Shown: positions 34,270 to 45,979 of the stretch, piece by piece | How positions within the stretch are numbered: the stretch's first letter is position 1 | How the letters are laid out: every line of letters starts with the position of its first letter | NCBI GenBank assembly: GCA_024734495.1 | Contig: JALMQS010000075.1 | Span: 10,226,757-10,290,756 of the forward strand | Length of the DNA: 64,000 bases | Reading direction: 5' to 3' | Source: Forficula auricularia | Taxonomy: Eukaryota; Arthropoda; Insecta; Dermaptera; Forficulidae | Program-made: the position numbers and the translations under genes | The notes under the pieces: generated by a model | Database searches by the model: none | What the model was told of the DNA's origin: nothing | What the model saw: the letters and a program-made list of their open reading frames with translations, nothing else

Positions 34270-35484
34270 GTCCAATACGGACCTGGAGAGATTGGATCGC
34301 CTTACTCGAACGATCATGACTAAGTTCCGCTTCTTACACCCAAACTCATCCACTATACGTCTGTATTTACCCAGAAAGGAAGGAGGAAGAGGTTTGATTA
34401 ATATATTGAATCAATGCAGAGTCCTTGAATCCGAAATGAGAGTCAAATTCAAATCTTCGAGTTGTGAGCTCATGAAGATTGTGGTTGGGGCTGATGTGGG
34501 ATACACACCTCTGAGACTCCAACAAGATGAACCTCCATTTGCATTACCATCGATAAGTGAAGAGATCCAAAAATGGAGAGGCAAAGAGATGCACGGAAGA
34601 TTCCCGGGGTTGATAGAGGACAGAAACATCGATCGGCAGGCATCGCTGAGATGGCTGCTGCACGAGGACCTATATCCAGAGACAGAGGGGTTTATCTTCG
34701 CTATTCAAGATAGGGTAATGAAAACCAGAAATTATCAGAAACATGTCTTGAAAATGAACGTGACAGATATTTGTAGAAAATGCGGTAAACCTGGGGAATC
34801 CATCGAACACATCATGTCAGGATGCTCGGCATTAGCGGACAACGCATATCTTGGACGTCATAACCAAGTCGCCAAACTAATACACCAACAGCTGGCAATC
34901 AAATTTGGAATGTTGGGCAAAGATACACCGCCTTACTACAAATATGATCCATCCGAAGTGCTTGAGGGACCAAACTATTTGATGTACTGGGACAGACCCA
35001 TTCTCACAGATAAGCGAGTAGCCCATAACAGACCAGATATTGTCATCCTCAACAAAATCGAGAAGACAGCCATCTTAATCGACATCGCTATCCCTTTGAC
35101 GCACAACATCAAGTCAACAGAGGATGAAAAAATAAGAAAATATGAAGACCTGGCGATAGAGATGAAAAATATCTGGAAATTAAATAAAGTCACAACCATT
35201 CCTCTAGTAATATCCGCAGAGGCAGTTGTTACTCCTAACTTTGTAAAGAATTTAGAGAAGATAGGCATGCCAAATTGGATTTTCAAAACGACCCAGAAGA
35301 TCGCGATTCTTCAGACATGCCACATTGTGCGGAAATTCCTGAATTAAGACCATCGGGAACGTCATGCGGGCCAGGATGAATTTCCTTTCCGCATCGACCG
35401 AGCCTAATCCCACTCCATCTAAGGGATAGGTGAAATTTTTCCAGCAGCAATGCTGAGAAAGTGCAATAAAATCAGCATAATAAT
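34269..35484 (+). pseudogene. R4/Dong-like retrotransposon, 3' half (RT thumb, zinc knuckle, endonuclease)
   Basis: Open for 359 codons to TAA at 35,345-35,347, reading from the first base of the insertion (WSNTDLERLDR onward), so no native start: the copy begins inside the reverse transcriptase after the palm. The thumb is followed by a CCHC knuckle (numbering from 34,292: C161, C164, H173, C178) and a restriction-like endonuclease centre RPDIVIL...LIDIA with D249 and D264. This order (RT, CCHC, PD-D endonuclease) is characteristic of R2/R4-type non-LTR elements; I favour the R4/Dong group because of the AAT-repeat target. The 3' untranslated part runs to a short ATAATAAT at 35,477-35,484, where a 5' half of a similar element starts. 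Confidence 0.82.
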
Positions 35485-36543
35485 TCAAAGGACACGATGG
35501 TTCTCCATGGTAGGAGCGGTACTCCGACAGCGTCTGTCTCCATGTGAGGAGCGGCTGAATAAATGCTGGCAGTAGCTCTAAAATGCAAAGCCCAAAATGA
35601 AACGATTATCGGAAAATAGAATCGCGGGCGATCGGTCCTCGCAAGACCGCGCAGAAGGTTCTGACATTGGGCCAACTGTGTCAAATGAGATACCTGTGTC
35701 AGTGGATGGTGGTGGACCTAGTACAGAACACCAGTCTAGGAGCGGCGCTGCACCACTTATGGCTACCGCAGAAGTAGGAGCATCAGCTTCAAGTACTTTG
35801 AGTCGGAGTAGCTTGAGGACTCCATCCATCTACAGGATCTTCCGCTGCTTCAAGACCAACTAGCCAGCGCACGAAATGGACCATAGAGATGAATACCTCT
35901 GTGATGCGTGCGTACTATACTAATACAAGGGTAGGAACGGAATGTGAGGGATCCAGAGCAAGGATGCATGCGGAGTGGAGGAGAATGTATCCAGACAGTA
36001 CGTTAACCGAACAAAGAGTATGCAGCCAGTTAAATTCCATCCAAAGAAGAAATGTGTTTTCAACTGACCAAATTGATCAGATTAAGCGGCAGGTGGCTGG
36101 GGAACTTCAAACCAGTTTCGCGCCTCAGATTCATGCTCATGGCGAACACCAACCTGAGGATGAAGTAGCACAAAGCGAAGGACATGCAGCTGAAAATCAA
36201 CTGGTGACACCAGCTGATGAAGAACAACTTAATGGGGAACTGCAATGCGAAGACGAACAACTAAAAGGTGAACTGGAACACAATTATCATAAATACCATA
36301 TGATGTACGATGGTGTCCTGTTGAAGGAACGACCTCGCATTTCGAAAGTTTTCGGCAATAAGAATTTCTATGCTACATGTAAAATCGTGAATTCACTGGT
36401 GCGAGATTCGGTCTCTCGGTCTTCTTCTCTGGAAGAGTTATCTGGAGTGGTACATTGTGCTGCCTTGGCTGTATGTACAGTTTTGGGAAGAATCGCAGAA
36501 AAGCAGGAATACACAATGACTTCAAAAAGCTCTAGGTCAAGTT
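35485..36543 (+). pseudogene. R4/Dong-like retrotransposon, 5' half (N-terminal region)
   Basis: After ~110 bp of leader, a frame 35,597-35,863 (Ser/Ala-rich) is followed by a second frame running to 36,563. In the second frame TSQRTKWTIEMNTSVMRAYY and then MYPDSTLTEQRVCSQL form a SANT/Myb-like N-terminal region of the kind seen in these elements. It ends with GVLLKERPRISKVFGNKNF, then SSLEELSGVVHCAALAV, the segment that normally precedes the RT domain. The two frames differ by one base near 35,820-35,860, probably a frameshift. The sequence stops before the RT palm; the last ~20 bases to 36,563 are already unit U2. Compare the empty counterpart at 45,519. Confidence 0.75.
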
Positions 36544-36999
36544 ATAATTCTATGAGCCTCTAAAAATTTGCTTTAGAGTTTTTGTTATTTTCACATTATA
36601 TAGGCAGAATATTTTCACAAAGATTCAGCTTAATCTGATATAAGGAAATGTTAGATATTCCAAAGTAAATATTAATGATAATATCGAATAGAATTATTAT
36701 ATACACTAAAGAAACTATGACCTATTAAATTGTGGGGACTAAGATTATATGCTACCTTGGACAGCTCTTTTATTTTTGGGGAAGCTAGTTTTTAAAGACA
36801 AGACGAGCAAAGATATATTATATTAGGTAATCAGAATGAGAATTTTTGAGACGGGTAATACAAGAATGTTGATGACTGAACAGACTTTGAGTGGCCTTGA
36901 AGAATCAATCAAAATAAATTCCACTTCCCCTGCAGATAAGAAGGTAATTAATTGTAGATTCAAATTTAAAGTCGATGATTAGAGTTTTTCGAATTATTA

Positions 37000-37215
37000 A
37001 GATATTTTAATCGCAACTCTAGGACCATTACTTACATTTTTGAAGAGATTGCAACATCGTGAGCAACAGATAGAAAATTGTATTAATAAAGATCTAGTTA
37101 TTAGTTCGCCAAATACCTTTCGAAATTCAACTCCAACGAGCTTCTGGGTGGCATAATTCTTTTTTGCCTATTTCTTCCTATTTAAAACATATCAAAAGTG
37201 ACATTTTTTGACTTG
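37000..37215 (+). other. Probable leader exon of EcKL gene 2
   Basis: Conserved with U1 and U3. Ends GACTTG then GTAAGT at 37,216. Joining to the acceptor AG at 39,608-39,609 would give an intron of 2,394 bp containing the fold-back and RTE insertions. Compared with U3 it has small indels that break any reading frame, so it is probably untranslated. The 5' limit is not determined. Confidence 0.4.
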
Positions 37216-37440
37216 GTAAGTACTTGTTCTTTCTCATTAATAGAAATTTTACAATATTACAATAAGTCAAACATCAGATTTGGGCGAATATGCATGTATC
37301 CTCACGAAGAAAGAAAAATAGTTAGTGGACTGAAGCCTGATCGGCAGCGCTAGTAGTGCATACACTAAAATAATTTTTTTGCTCATTCCATTTAAAAATG
37401 TTTTAAATGTGGAAAAAAATCATTTGCCTTCTTGATTTCT

Positions 37441-38095
37441 CTTAAGTTTCCTGTATTTGATTCGATCGTGAATCGAATGTAGGTGATTTTTGTCAAATAT
37501 TAAGTGAAAATAATATCTAGAATTTATATATTTCTAGCTTGAAATAATGAGTTAAATAAATTTATAATTTTCACATTAATATATCAAAGAATAATTAACA
37601 TATTAACGAGAATTGTTTTTGAGCGCGCTTTTTAAACAAGATATATATCGCGAGACTACTGCTAGTTGAGGCTATTGGAGTCTGCTGAGTCTTAAGTCTG
37701 GACCAAGAGAGAATGAAAAAGATGTGATCCATTTAGCTATAATCCAGCATCATTTTGCGTTTAGCCCGCATGACGCTTTTTATATCAAACACTGATATGG
37801 ATCACCAAATGGATTTTGTAATCTGAGATGTTATATATTGAATCTCCCAGTCCAGCGCGCTAGATCTGTTAACACGTGTGTTAGGTGTTTGCTATTAATT
37901 AATCATAAGTTTCCTGTATTTGATTCGATGGTGAATCGAATGCAGGTGATCCAGACATAAGACTCAGCAGACTCCAATATCCTCAAACAGCAGTAGTCTC
38001 GCGATATATATCTTGTTTAAAAAGCGCGATCAAAAACAATTCTTGTTAATATGTTAATTATTCTTTGATATATTAATGAGAAAATTATAAATTTA
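37441..38095. mobile_element. 655-bp fold-back element, U2 copy
   Basis: Flanked by the perfect 12-bp duplication TTCTTGATTTCT (37,429-37,440 and 38,096-38,107). U1 has a single copy of this site at 29,997-30,007. Two ~148-bp arms (37,555-37,703 and 37,950-38,097) are inverted; both contain CAAGATATATATCGCG. A ~43-bp palindromic direct repeat (AAGTTTCCTGTATTTGATTC) occurs at 37,443 and 37,911. The extreme ends are not inverted copies of each other, unlike a standard TIR element. No coding capacity. Confidence 0.85.
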
Positions 38096-38485
38096 TTCTT
38101 GATTTCTTTTCTGTCTGTCGTGTTTCATGTGGTTGTGTCTTTGTCTCGATTCCGATACCCACAAAAATCAAGATGGGAAAGTCATCCAAATTACTGCCCT
38201 AATGTAACGTAGTAGACTTTGCTGAAGAAACCATTCGTGTACATTATTAGAAAAAAAATATTTATTGAAATTATTTATTTTCATCAATGATAATTTCATC
38301 TTAGTCGGTTACGTTATTAGAAAAAATTATCGGTCATTTTGTTTTATTATGTATGGTACTCATCAATTTTAATATGAATTTATAATCAAGGGAAAAATTA
38401 GTTATTATATATTATTAATTAAATATAGACAAATATTACTTGAGTATATATTTTGCATAATATTATTATAAATAATCATTATATA

Positions 38486-39426
38486 GTTACTTACTTATCG
38501 CGGACTCGCTACGTCTCTGGACGCTGCTCCACACACAGCCTCCATCTTTCTCGATCCTGACTATCTCCTTCGTTTAGGTTTCTGGAGCGCTTACCCTCGT
38601 TCACATCGTCTATTCAACATCGTCTGGGGGACCTCTCTCTTCTGTTTCTCCTGAGATGTCCATTGTAGAACCTTATTTGGGATTCTTTCCTCATCCATAC
38701 TACACGTGTGTCTATAACAAACCAGATGTTTTCTTTGCACCTCGTCCACAATATCTCTTTCCATGTCCATCACATTTTCTTAATTGTCTCGTTTCTCACT
38801 AGATCCACTCTTCTTAATCGGAAACTTCTATGAAGAGAGTCCATTTCGGTCGAAAGCAACTTATTTTTATTTTTTGCACTCACATCCCATACCTCTGCTC
38901 CATATCTGAGTACACTCTGTACTTTGTTTGTATATATTGTTTTTTTTTGTTGTTTTCATTTTTTTATCCCATAGTACAGAGTTCAGTGATTGTATTAACT
39001 TCCTTCCTTTAATTATTGTTCCCGTAATCATTTTCTGACTACTCCCTTTTTTGTCAAATATCACCCCCAGGTCTTTGCATTCTTGGACTCCGCAGATCAT
39101 TTTTCCATTTTCCAAGGGCAGGTCAGAAACCTCCTCGACTCCGACGGCCAGATATTCGGATTTTTTCATGTTAATTTTCAGGCCGGATTTCTCAAATGTC
39201 TCCTCTAGTGTCCTAGCCATATAGCTAAGGTCGTCTCTATCCTCGGCTAAAAGTATCTGGTCTCCTGCGAAAAACAAAGTGTGAATCATACTGTCCCCCA
39301 CTCTAATACTCATCTTTCTGCACTTTATAGTCCACCCCACTAACACTCTATCCAATAATATTTTAAATAGTTTAGCCGATAGACCGCAGCCTTGTCTGAA
39401 CCCGTTAAACATCTTAAACTCATCCG
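38486..39426 (-). pseudogene. RTE-clade reverse transcriptase fragment, U2 copy
   Basis: 941-bp, 5'-truncated RTE-type element antisense to the EcKL gene inside its intron. Target duplication ATAATCATTATATA at 38,472-38,485 and 39,427-39,440; U1 shows the undivided site near 30,387-30,400. The minus frame reads GFRQGCGLSAKLF (motif B), FFAGDQILLAED (catalytic FADD box with first Asp changed to Gly), GLKINMKKSEYL, LGVIFDKKGS, then is frameshifted; the C-terminal MGMERDIVDEVQ-type segment follows in another frame. The 3' end is a short TAAGTAAGTAA tail. It is dead: catalytic change, truncation and frameshifts. Confidence 0.88.
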
Positions 39427-39609
39427 ATAATCATTATATAAAAAACAAATTATTCGAAATAATATGTAATTTATTAAATATAACTTATCATTAGTGAATT
39501 AAAATAAATTATTATGACAAACATTTTATCTTAATTAATTTAAAATTAATTGATAAAATAATTTTTTTATTTCATATTAATTAGTCATTTATTTTTATTT
39601 TCGTTTCAG

Positions 39610-40814
39610 AAACCATGTCTTCAGATTTCGATAAAGAGACAATTGAAGAGGTTTTGCTTAATCATTATGGTCTAAAGAATTTGAAGATTATCGAAATGAC
39701 AAGCAAGGCTGCCGTGCCTAAAGGGGAGAATTATGCAAGTAACACCTGGCGAGTGAATGTCAAGTGGGAAACGGATAATCAGACCAGAGAGGAGAAATTG
39801 ATTATCAAAAGTCTCCCAGATGGAAAAATGATCAGAGATTTTGTTGTGGACAACAACATTTTTCAAACAGAGGCAGCTTATTATCAAGAACTAATGCCGC
39901 TTTATAGATCGCTGTATAAAAAACGAACAGGAAATGAACTACCAAAGTTTGGCCCCACTATATATAAAACTAAACTGAAGGACTTATTAATTTTGGAAGA
40001 TATTTCTCCTGCTGGATTTCGGCTAGGGGATAAACGAAGCGGAGTCGATTATGATCATGGAGTATTGGTAATGAAGGCTGTAGCACAACTCCACGGCCTG
40101 GGTATTGCAGCACTAAGAGAAAATCCTTCTTTAAAGGATCATGAACTGAATAATTCGCAAATATATTCTGAAAAAAATAGAGAAATGTTGTTTCCTTTAC
40201 TCGAAGAGAACCCGAAATGTATCGCTGTTGAATTAGAAAATTGGCCAAATTTTGAGGCCTTTCGTGGAAAATTTAGACCTGTGATATTTGATGAATGGAT
40301 GCGACTGGCAAATTCCGCAGGCAAATTGCGAGTGATGTCGCAGGGCGATTGTTGGCTGAATAATATGTTGTTCCGTTATGATGAGGAATCAGGCAAGCCT
40401 CTTGAGGTGTGTCTTTTGGATTTCCAATTTGTCCATATTGGACCACTTGCATTTGACTTGATTTATTTTTTCTACAGCAGCTTATCACCAGAAACAATTG
40501 TGGAATATCGAGATCAATTGATTAATTTATATATTCAAGAACTTCACCAATTGTTGGATACTTTAGGCGAAGATATTGGTGAATACACACGTGAAAATAT
40601 ATTAGAAGATATTTTAGATGAAGAAAGGTTAGGAGTTGCATTATCTTGTTCATATTTGCCAACGATGATGAGTGAAGCTGAAAATGCACCAACATTTGAT
40701 AATTTAGAAGATATAAATAACACTGAAATGCTCAAAACCAGATCTAATTCGAAATACCAAGAAAGGCTTCTTAAAGTTTTTAAACATTTTGAAGAACGAA
40801 AAATTCTATCTTAA
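39610..40814 (+). CDS. EcKinase-like (CHK kinase-like) protein, gene 2 (U2)
   Basis: Predicted cytosolic EcKL small-molecule kinase, substrate unknown. One coding exon of 399 codons from ATG 39,615, with a splice acceptor (TTTCAG) ending at 39,609 and AAACC before the ATG. Motifs: KLIIK with ATP-site K65; LLILEDI with E128-D129; catalytic loop SQGDCWLNNM with D245 and N250; DFQ at 269-271 followed by GPLAFDL. The usual HGD His is Gln (Q243). About 26 of 399 residues differ from gene 3 by my count, spread over the protein and sparing catalytic positions. It sits in the middle unit of a tandem array, with an antisense RTE relic and a fold-back in its inferred leader intron. Intact, so likely active. 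Confidence 0.95.
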
Positions 40815-42050
40815 GTATTACAAGAAAATATTTTTTTTATTAAAAAATGTATTTGTTATACAAAGCATATAATCTTAGTGTGGAATTTTTTCCAAGTTAA
40901 ACCATAAATGATCATGATCATCATCAAGTGTACAGTTGTACACTATACAATCCTTAGACTAATTTGACTACTTCAATACTACTAGGACACCATACAAGTG
41001 TTCACAGTATCACCAAGCTAAACTCAAAACAAAAGCTGTATTAAAATGTATTTAACAATACCTAATTTTTATTAAAAAAAAACTTTTCATAAATCATTTA
41101 CCTAAAATACTTATTTTTATAATTTTTTAATTTTAAGAATATTCATGTTTTAATTTATTTATCTTCTAGACGTCCAATAGAGTTTAGATTTAATGGTCTT
41201 TTGAAGGTGAATCTGAAGACAAAAGTTTTTCCGGAGAGAGCAGTTTCTAATATATGAAAGGTTCAAGAAATCTACTTCTTGCCTATTTTAATCAAGTATT
41301 ATTACATTATATTTTACTGAGTAACAAGTTGCACCCGGAAATGGCAGGAGCACTAAATTCACTCTAACACTTTCAATATTTTCTTTCACTTTCCCCAAAA
41401 AACTTTTACTATTTCGATAAGTGTTGCTAGTGAACTAAAACCTATTCACATTTTTAAGACCACCTATAGCTCTAGAAAGATTGATAAAAGTAAAGATTTC
41501 ACTAAAGTGTATGTAGGTGTAGGTATATATGAAAAAATGTGTTTATTTAATTAAGTCTATTTATTGAGGTACAATTTTGATAAATAAATTTATATGAATT
41601 TAAAGATGTATTTGCAATGATAATAATTATGGCGAATTGATTCTATACATAAATAAGTATTTACAAATATTTACAAGTTTATATTGTACCAGGCCCGTTT
41701 TCGGAATAGCCCTCTAACAAAAATAGAAAAATCAAATATCAGAAAGATAAATAAATAAAAAATCGTATACCCCTATAGCGGATAGCCCCTGTATTCATAG
41801 CTTTTTAGCATATGTGCGTGTTTGGCTGCCTAACTCTATGGAGCTTTTTTCTTTTCTGGCTTTGATCCTTCACTGTTTATCTTATGGTATATCAAACAAA
41901 GTTTAATGTTTTATATTTGGTAAATTATTTAGAGCAAGATGATAGTTCAATTGTCTATTCTATAAATTATTGGAAAAAATAATAAATTTGAATTACATTT
42001 ATTATTATTTTTATAAAGAAAAGCGTAAATATTGTAATAGAAATACATAG

Positions 42051-44473
42051 ATTTTTTTATGATAATGATGAGAGAAGGAGTTACACCAAAAAGGTGCAAC
42101 CCCTAAAGGCCTGGGTTGGCCCCTCCATCGTGAAAAGAAGAAATAATTTTATGGGTTGGGTGGGGGTCGAAGGTATCTGTGGATACGGGTCTTAAATAGC
42201 TGAAGGTTATAAGTCCCGGGAAAGATGGTGGCAGGGAGCGAGTTCCAGTCTTGGCCGTCATAGGGATAAAAGAGTTGGCGAAAACGCTTGTTCGACTTTT
42301 ATCCATTTTTTTAATGATAATGATGAGAGAAGGAGTTACACCAAAAAGATGCAACCCCCTAAAGGCCTGGGTTGGCCCCTCCATCGTGAAAAGAAGAAGA
42401 AAGAATTTTATGGGTTGGGCGGGGGTCGAAGCTATCTGTGGATACGGGTCTTAACACTAGAACGTCCGGACTTTCAGATCTCCTAGAAAGCCCGGATATC
42501 GTCAATTTGACGACTTGCATTTTTCAACACTCAAACTATATAAAATCATTCTGTTTCCTTTTATTTAATATATTTTTTAATTTTTTCTAATAATAAATAT
42601 AATTCTATCATCAATTTATATATTAAAATACTTATTAATATATTACATTTTAATTTTAAGACTAGTGGCTCGACATATATATATGGATTTCAAAACAGTA
42701 GGTTCCCTCGAAATGTTGTAAAATAATAAAGTGAAACATCAAAAGATAAAAAAAAGCGACATACAAAGAAACATAATTTTTTTATTTTACCACAAGTTTT
42801 TCAAGGAAGATTGTAAATTAAAAAAAAAAGCCAGAACAAAAAATAATCAGAGGGTCAAAAAGGATGCAAATGTTCAAAAAAAGAATGGGAATTATTGGTA
42901 CTTGAAAAATTAATTTAAAATATAAAAAAGTGTTACCGTCAAATTGTCGGATTTTGGGCGTTCTTGGTAAATCCATAATTTTCTCCTAAATAAAAATTCA
43001 TAGGGTGCTATTTTTTTTTTATTAGAATGCTATTCAAAAATGATTAAAAGTCGGCGAGTTTCAAAATTCCAACTTAAATAGTAACGAAATGAAAGAGAAA
43101 TTAAATGTGAAAACCGTCAAATTGACGGCTTCGGGCGTTCTAGTGTTAAATAGCTGAAGGTTATAAGTCGCGGGAAAGATGGTGGCAGGGAGCGAGTTCC
43201 AGTCTCTGGAGATCATAGGGACAAAAGAGTTGGCGAAAGCGCTTTTTCGACTTTTAACCAATTTGACAGGGAAGGGGTGCTTAGCGTTTGAAAACCGCGT
43301 GTTTCTCGCAAAGAGGGCATTAGGGGAGGATAATTGATTTCAGCTCGTCTGAACAGACACCGTGATAGTATCTGTCGTACAGGGAAAGGGCAGAAACGGT
43401 TCTTCGATGAGCCAGGGAGTCGAGTGAGTTAGTTAGAGCCGGGTCTCCTATTAGTTTAATTGCTCGCTTCTGAATTGCATCCAGTGTAGCAAGAGAAGGC
43501 TTGGAGGCACCCCTCCACAGATGAGAGGCATATTCGAGACAGGGACGAATTTGAGCCTTATCCAGTATAAGAAGTTGACTCGGAGTATATCAGCGTCTAG
43601 ACCTAAATAGGAGACCACAAGCTTGCGCGCTGCAGCTTTAGCAGTGGTTTTGATATGGTCATTCCATGAAAGATCAGACCCTAGAGTTACGCCTAGCATT
43701 GAAATTTTATCCCTGAATTCTAGTGAGTTTGAGTCGAATGATATGTTTGGGAGGTTTCTGTCGACGCGCCTAGAAATAAGGCAACACTGAGTTTTCCCTG
43801 CATTGAAGTTAACTAAGTTTTGGGATCCCCAGTTTTTAAGTTTGCATAAGTCTAAATTAATTGAGGAGGCAATGTCTGCACGGTTTTTATGCGATGCAGG
43901 GGCGTTATGTATGTCATTTGCGTAACAATGTACCGGATTGGAGGGCAAGTTTAGAAGGTTATGATATAGATAAGAAAAAGCGTAGGGGAGATAACCGATC
44001 CCTGAAGAACTCCAGCGTTGGTGTGGAAGGGGGAAGATGATATTCCATCAATGGCAACCTTAATACTACGGTCAGAAAGAAAACTTTCGAGCAACGAGTT
44101 TCGGTGCAAGGCCGACGGAGGTCAATTTGGCAAGAAGATTTTTGTGCCAGACCATATCGAAGGCTTTTGAAATGTCTAAAGCTACCGCGAGTGTCTCATT
44201 CCCGGCCTCCAGGGTTTTGTTCCAGATATGAGTTACATATGCTAGGATGTACCGGGATTGCCTGAAGCCGTATTGCCTATCGTGGATAAATTTATTTGAC
44301 TCTAAGTGTCGTAGAACTTGCTCGTTGATGGCCTTTTCCATGATTTTGGATAAGACAGAAGTGATTGCTATGGGTCGATAGTTTTTTATGTTGGAAGAAT
44401 CGCATTTTTTCATAATTGGTTGGATTCTGGCTAGTTTCCAGGCCTTCGGAAATATTCCGGAGTTATAGGAGAG
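42051..44473 (-). mobile_element. Jockey-like non-LTR retrotransposon inserted in U2
   Basis: Interrupts sequence that is continuous in U3 near 50,865-50,880. Minus orientation: a poly-T on the plus strand (42,052) marks the 3' tail. From 5' to 3': RT frame 44,524-44,072 (its first ~50 bases are U2 flank) with LARIQPIMKKCDSSNIKNYR, DRQYGFRQSR and ALDISKAFDMVW; after a frame change GSVISPTLFL; then frame 43,948-43,451 with CYANDIH, FNAGKTQC and LGVTLGSDLSWNDHIK; C-terminal FANSFVPMISRDWNSLP; 3' UTR. The catalytic YADD box reads YAND. A second, ~245-bp copy of the 3' tail (42,051-42,304) follows directly. The element is interrupted by a piggyBac-like MITE. Confidence 0.85.
42455..43145. mobile_element. 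piggyBac-type MITE, 691 bp
   Basis: Exactly flanked by TTAA (42,451-42,454 and 43,146-43,149). Ends CACTAGAACGTCCGGA and TCGGGCGTTCTAGTG are imperfect inverted repeats. Subterminal copies of CGTCAATTTGACG / CCGTCAAATTGACGG lie near both ends, with another partial one at 42,934. The neighbouring tail copy at 42,060-42,302 reads GGGTCTTAAATAGCTG, the uninterrupted target. The short interior frame (60 codons, Lys-rich) is not a recognisable transposase. Confidence 0.9.
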
Positions 44474-45496
44474 ATATACATTATTGAAATTTTCTAACTC
44501 AACTAAAATCACTTTGACATTCAATTCTTGAGTTTAAAATATTCGATAACATTTATAGTTTGAATCAAAGTTTTGTAGTCTTCAGAGCCCAAAAGCCATT
44601 GGTACATTTGCCATCTAATTCTATCGTATTTTATCAAGCAGATTTCAAAAAAAGGTAAATCAAAAATAAATTGTTATTTAAGTCTCAGTCAAGGACAAAT
44701 GTTTATTAATTTTTTACTCTCTTTATATCTAAATAGCCTTGTTCTACTCCCATTGCGGAAATTCTATAATAACAATTTCTATAAGACGAAAACTTGCTAG
44801 GACTTGTATTCTTTCATGGGCGCTACTTAATTAAGATAATGGCAAAAGATACGCCGAGATGATACTTTTATCCGTGGCCCTTTCACAAAATAATTTTTCA
44901 ATTTCTCCTTTAATCTTATTTCATTCGAATCGATTTTAACAGGCATTAATCAAAAAAAGTAAAAATATTTTTTCAGAATATTGTTTTTTTCTGGTTTTTT
45001 TAATTTTTCAGATAGAAGTTATGAACTTTGAAAGCATAAAAATATAAGCTTTTCTTTGCAATGGAGATATAATTTATTTTGCAACAAGAATTTTTTTTGA
45101 GTTTTCCTTCTTGAGACATCATGTATAATCAACATGGCCAGAAAAATTATATTAGAAATGGATTTTCTTCTTCGGGTTTTTGATTCTCAACACCACTGGA
45201 TTAAAAGAGAGAATAGAGATTCTAACTCTATCTACCTCAAAGTGAAACGAACAATAATAAATTAATTAACTATGCCTCTAATAAGAAGTTTATGTAAGAA
45301 AAAATAAAAAATTGGTTATATTAAGAATTAAATTCAAATGAGAATTAAGTTAATTTTTACTTGTATAAACTAGTTCTACAATAAGCTGGTATATACAACG
45401 TTTATGATGCTCCAAATCCTTTTAGAGTTTTTCATCTGGAATACAACATTTCCACAAGGTTTCAACTCAACTTTGAATAAAAGCAAATCAACGAAT

Positions 45497-45518
45497 TAAT
45501 AATAATAATAATAATAAT
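45497..45518 (+). repeat. AAT microsatellite at the U2/U3 junction
   Basis: Seven AAT units followed by TAATATTTTAATTCTATGAG. It is the counterpart of 34,231-34,268 without the R4/Dong-like block, so it shows the empty site. Confidence 0.85.
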
Positions 45519-45979
45519 TAATATTTTAATTCTATGAGCGGCTAAAAAATGCCTTTAGAGTTTTTGTTATTCTCACATTATATAGGCAGAATATTTTCAC
45601 AAAGATTCAGCTTAATCTGATATAAGGATATGTTAGATATTCCAAAGTAAATATTAATGATAATAGAATAGAATTATTATATACACTAAAGAAACTAAAA
45701 TGTATTAAATTGTGGGGACTAAGAGTATTTGGTACCTTGGGCAGCTCTTTTATTTTTGGGGATGCTAGTTAAAGACAAGACGAGCAAAGATATATTATAT
45801 TAGGTAATCAGAATGAGAATTTTTGAGACGGGTAATACAAGAATGTTGATGACTGAACAGATTTGAGTAACCTTGAAGATTCAATAAAAATAAATTCCAC
45901 TTCCCCTGCAGATAAGAAGGTAATTAATGGTAGATTCAAATTTAAAGTCGATGATTAGAGTTTTTTGTATTATTTAAAT

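Larger units (their letters stand above)
36544..45518 (+). repeat. Duplication unit U2
   Basis: Starts AATTCTATGAGCCTC (compare AATTCTATGAGCGGC at 45,529). Holds a leader exon, an intron with fold-back and RTE insertions, EcKL gene 2, downstream sequence split by the Jockey-like insertion, and ends in the AAT repeat at 45,497-45,518. Confidence 0.92.

Noticed and set aside
34975..35286. 103-residue minus-strand frame
   Set aside because: Antisense of the R4/Dong-like endonuclease region.
39672..40735. Several 60-92 residue minus-strand frames opposite EcKL gene 2 (and the same opposite gene 3)
   Set aside because: Antisense shadows of a strongly conserved coding region; no independent family signature.
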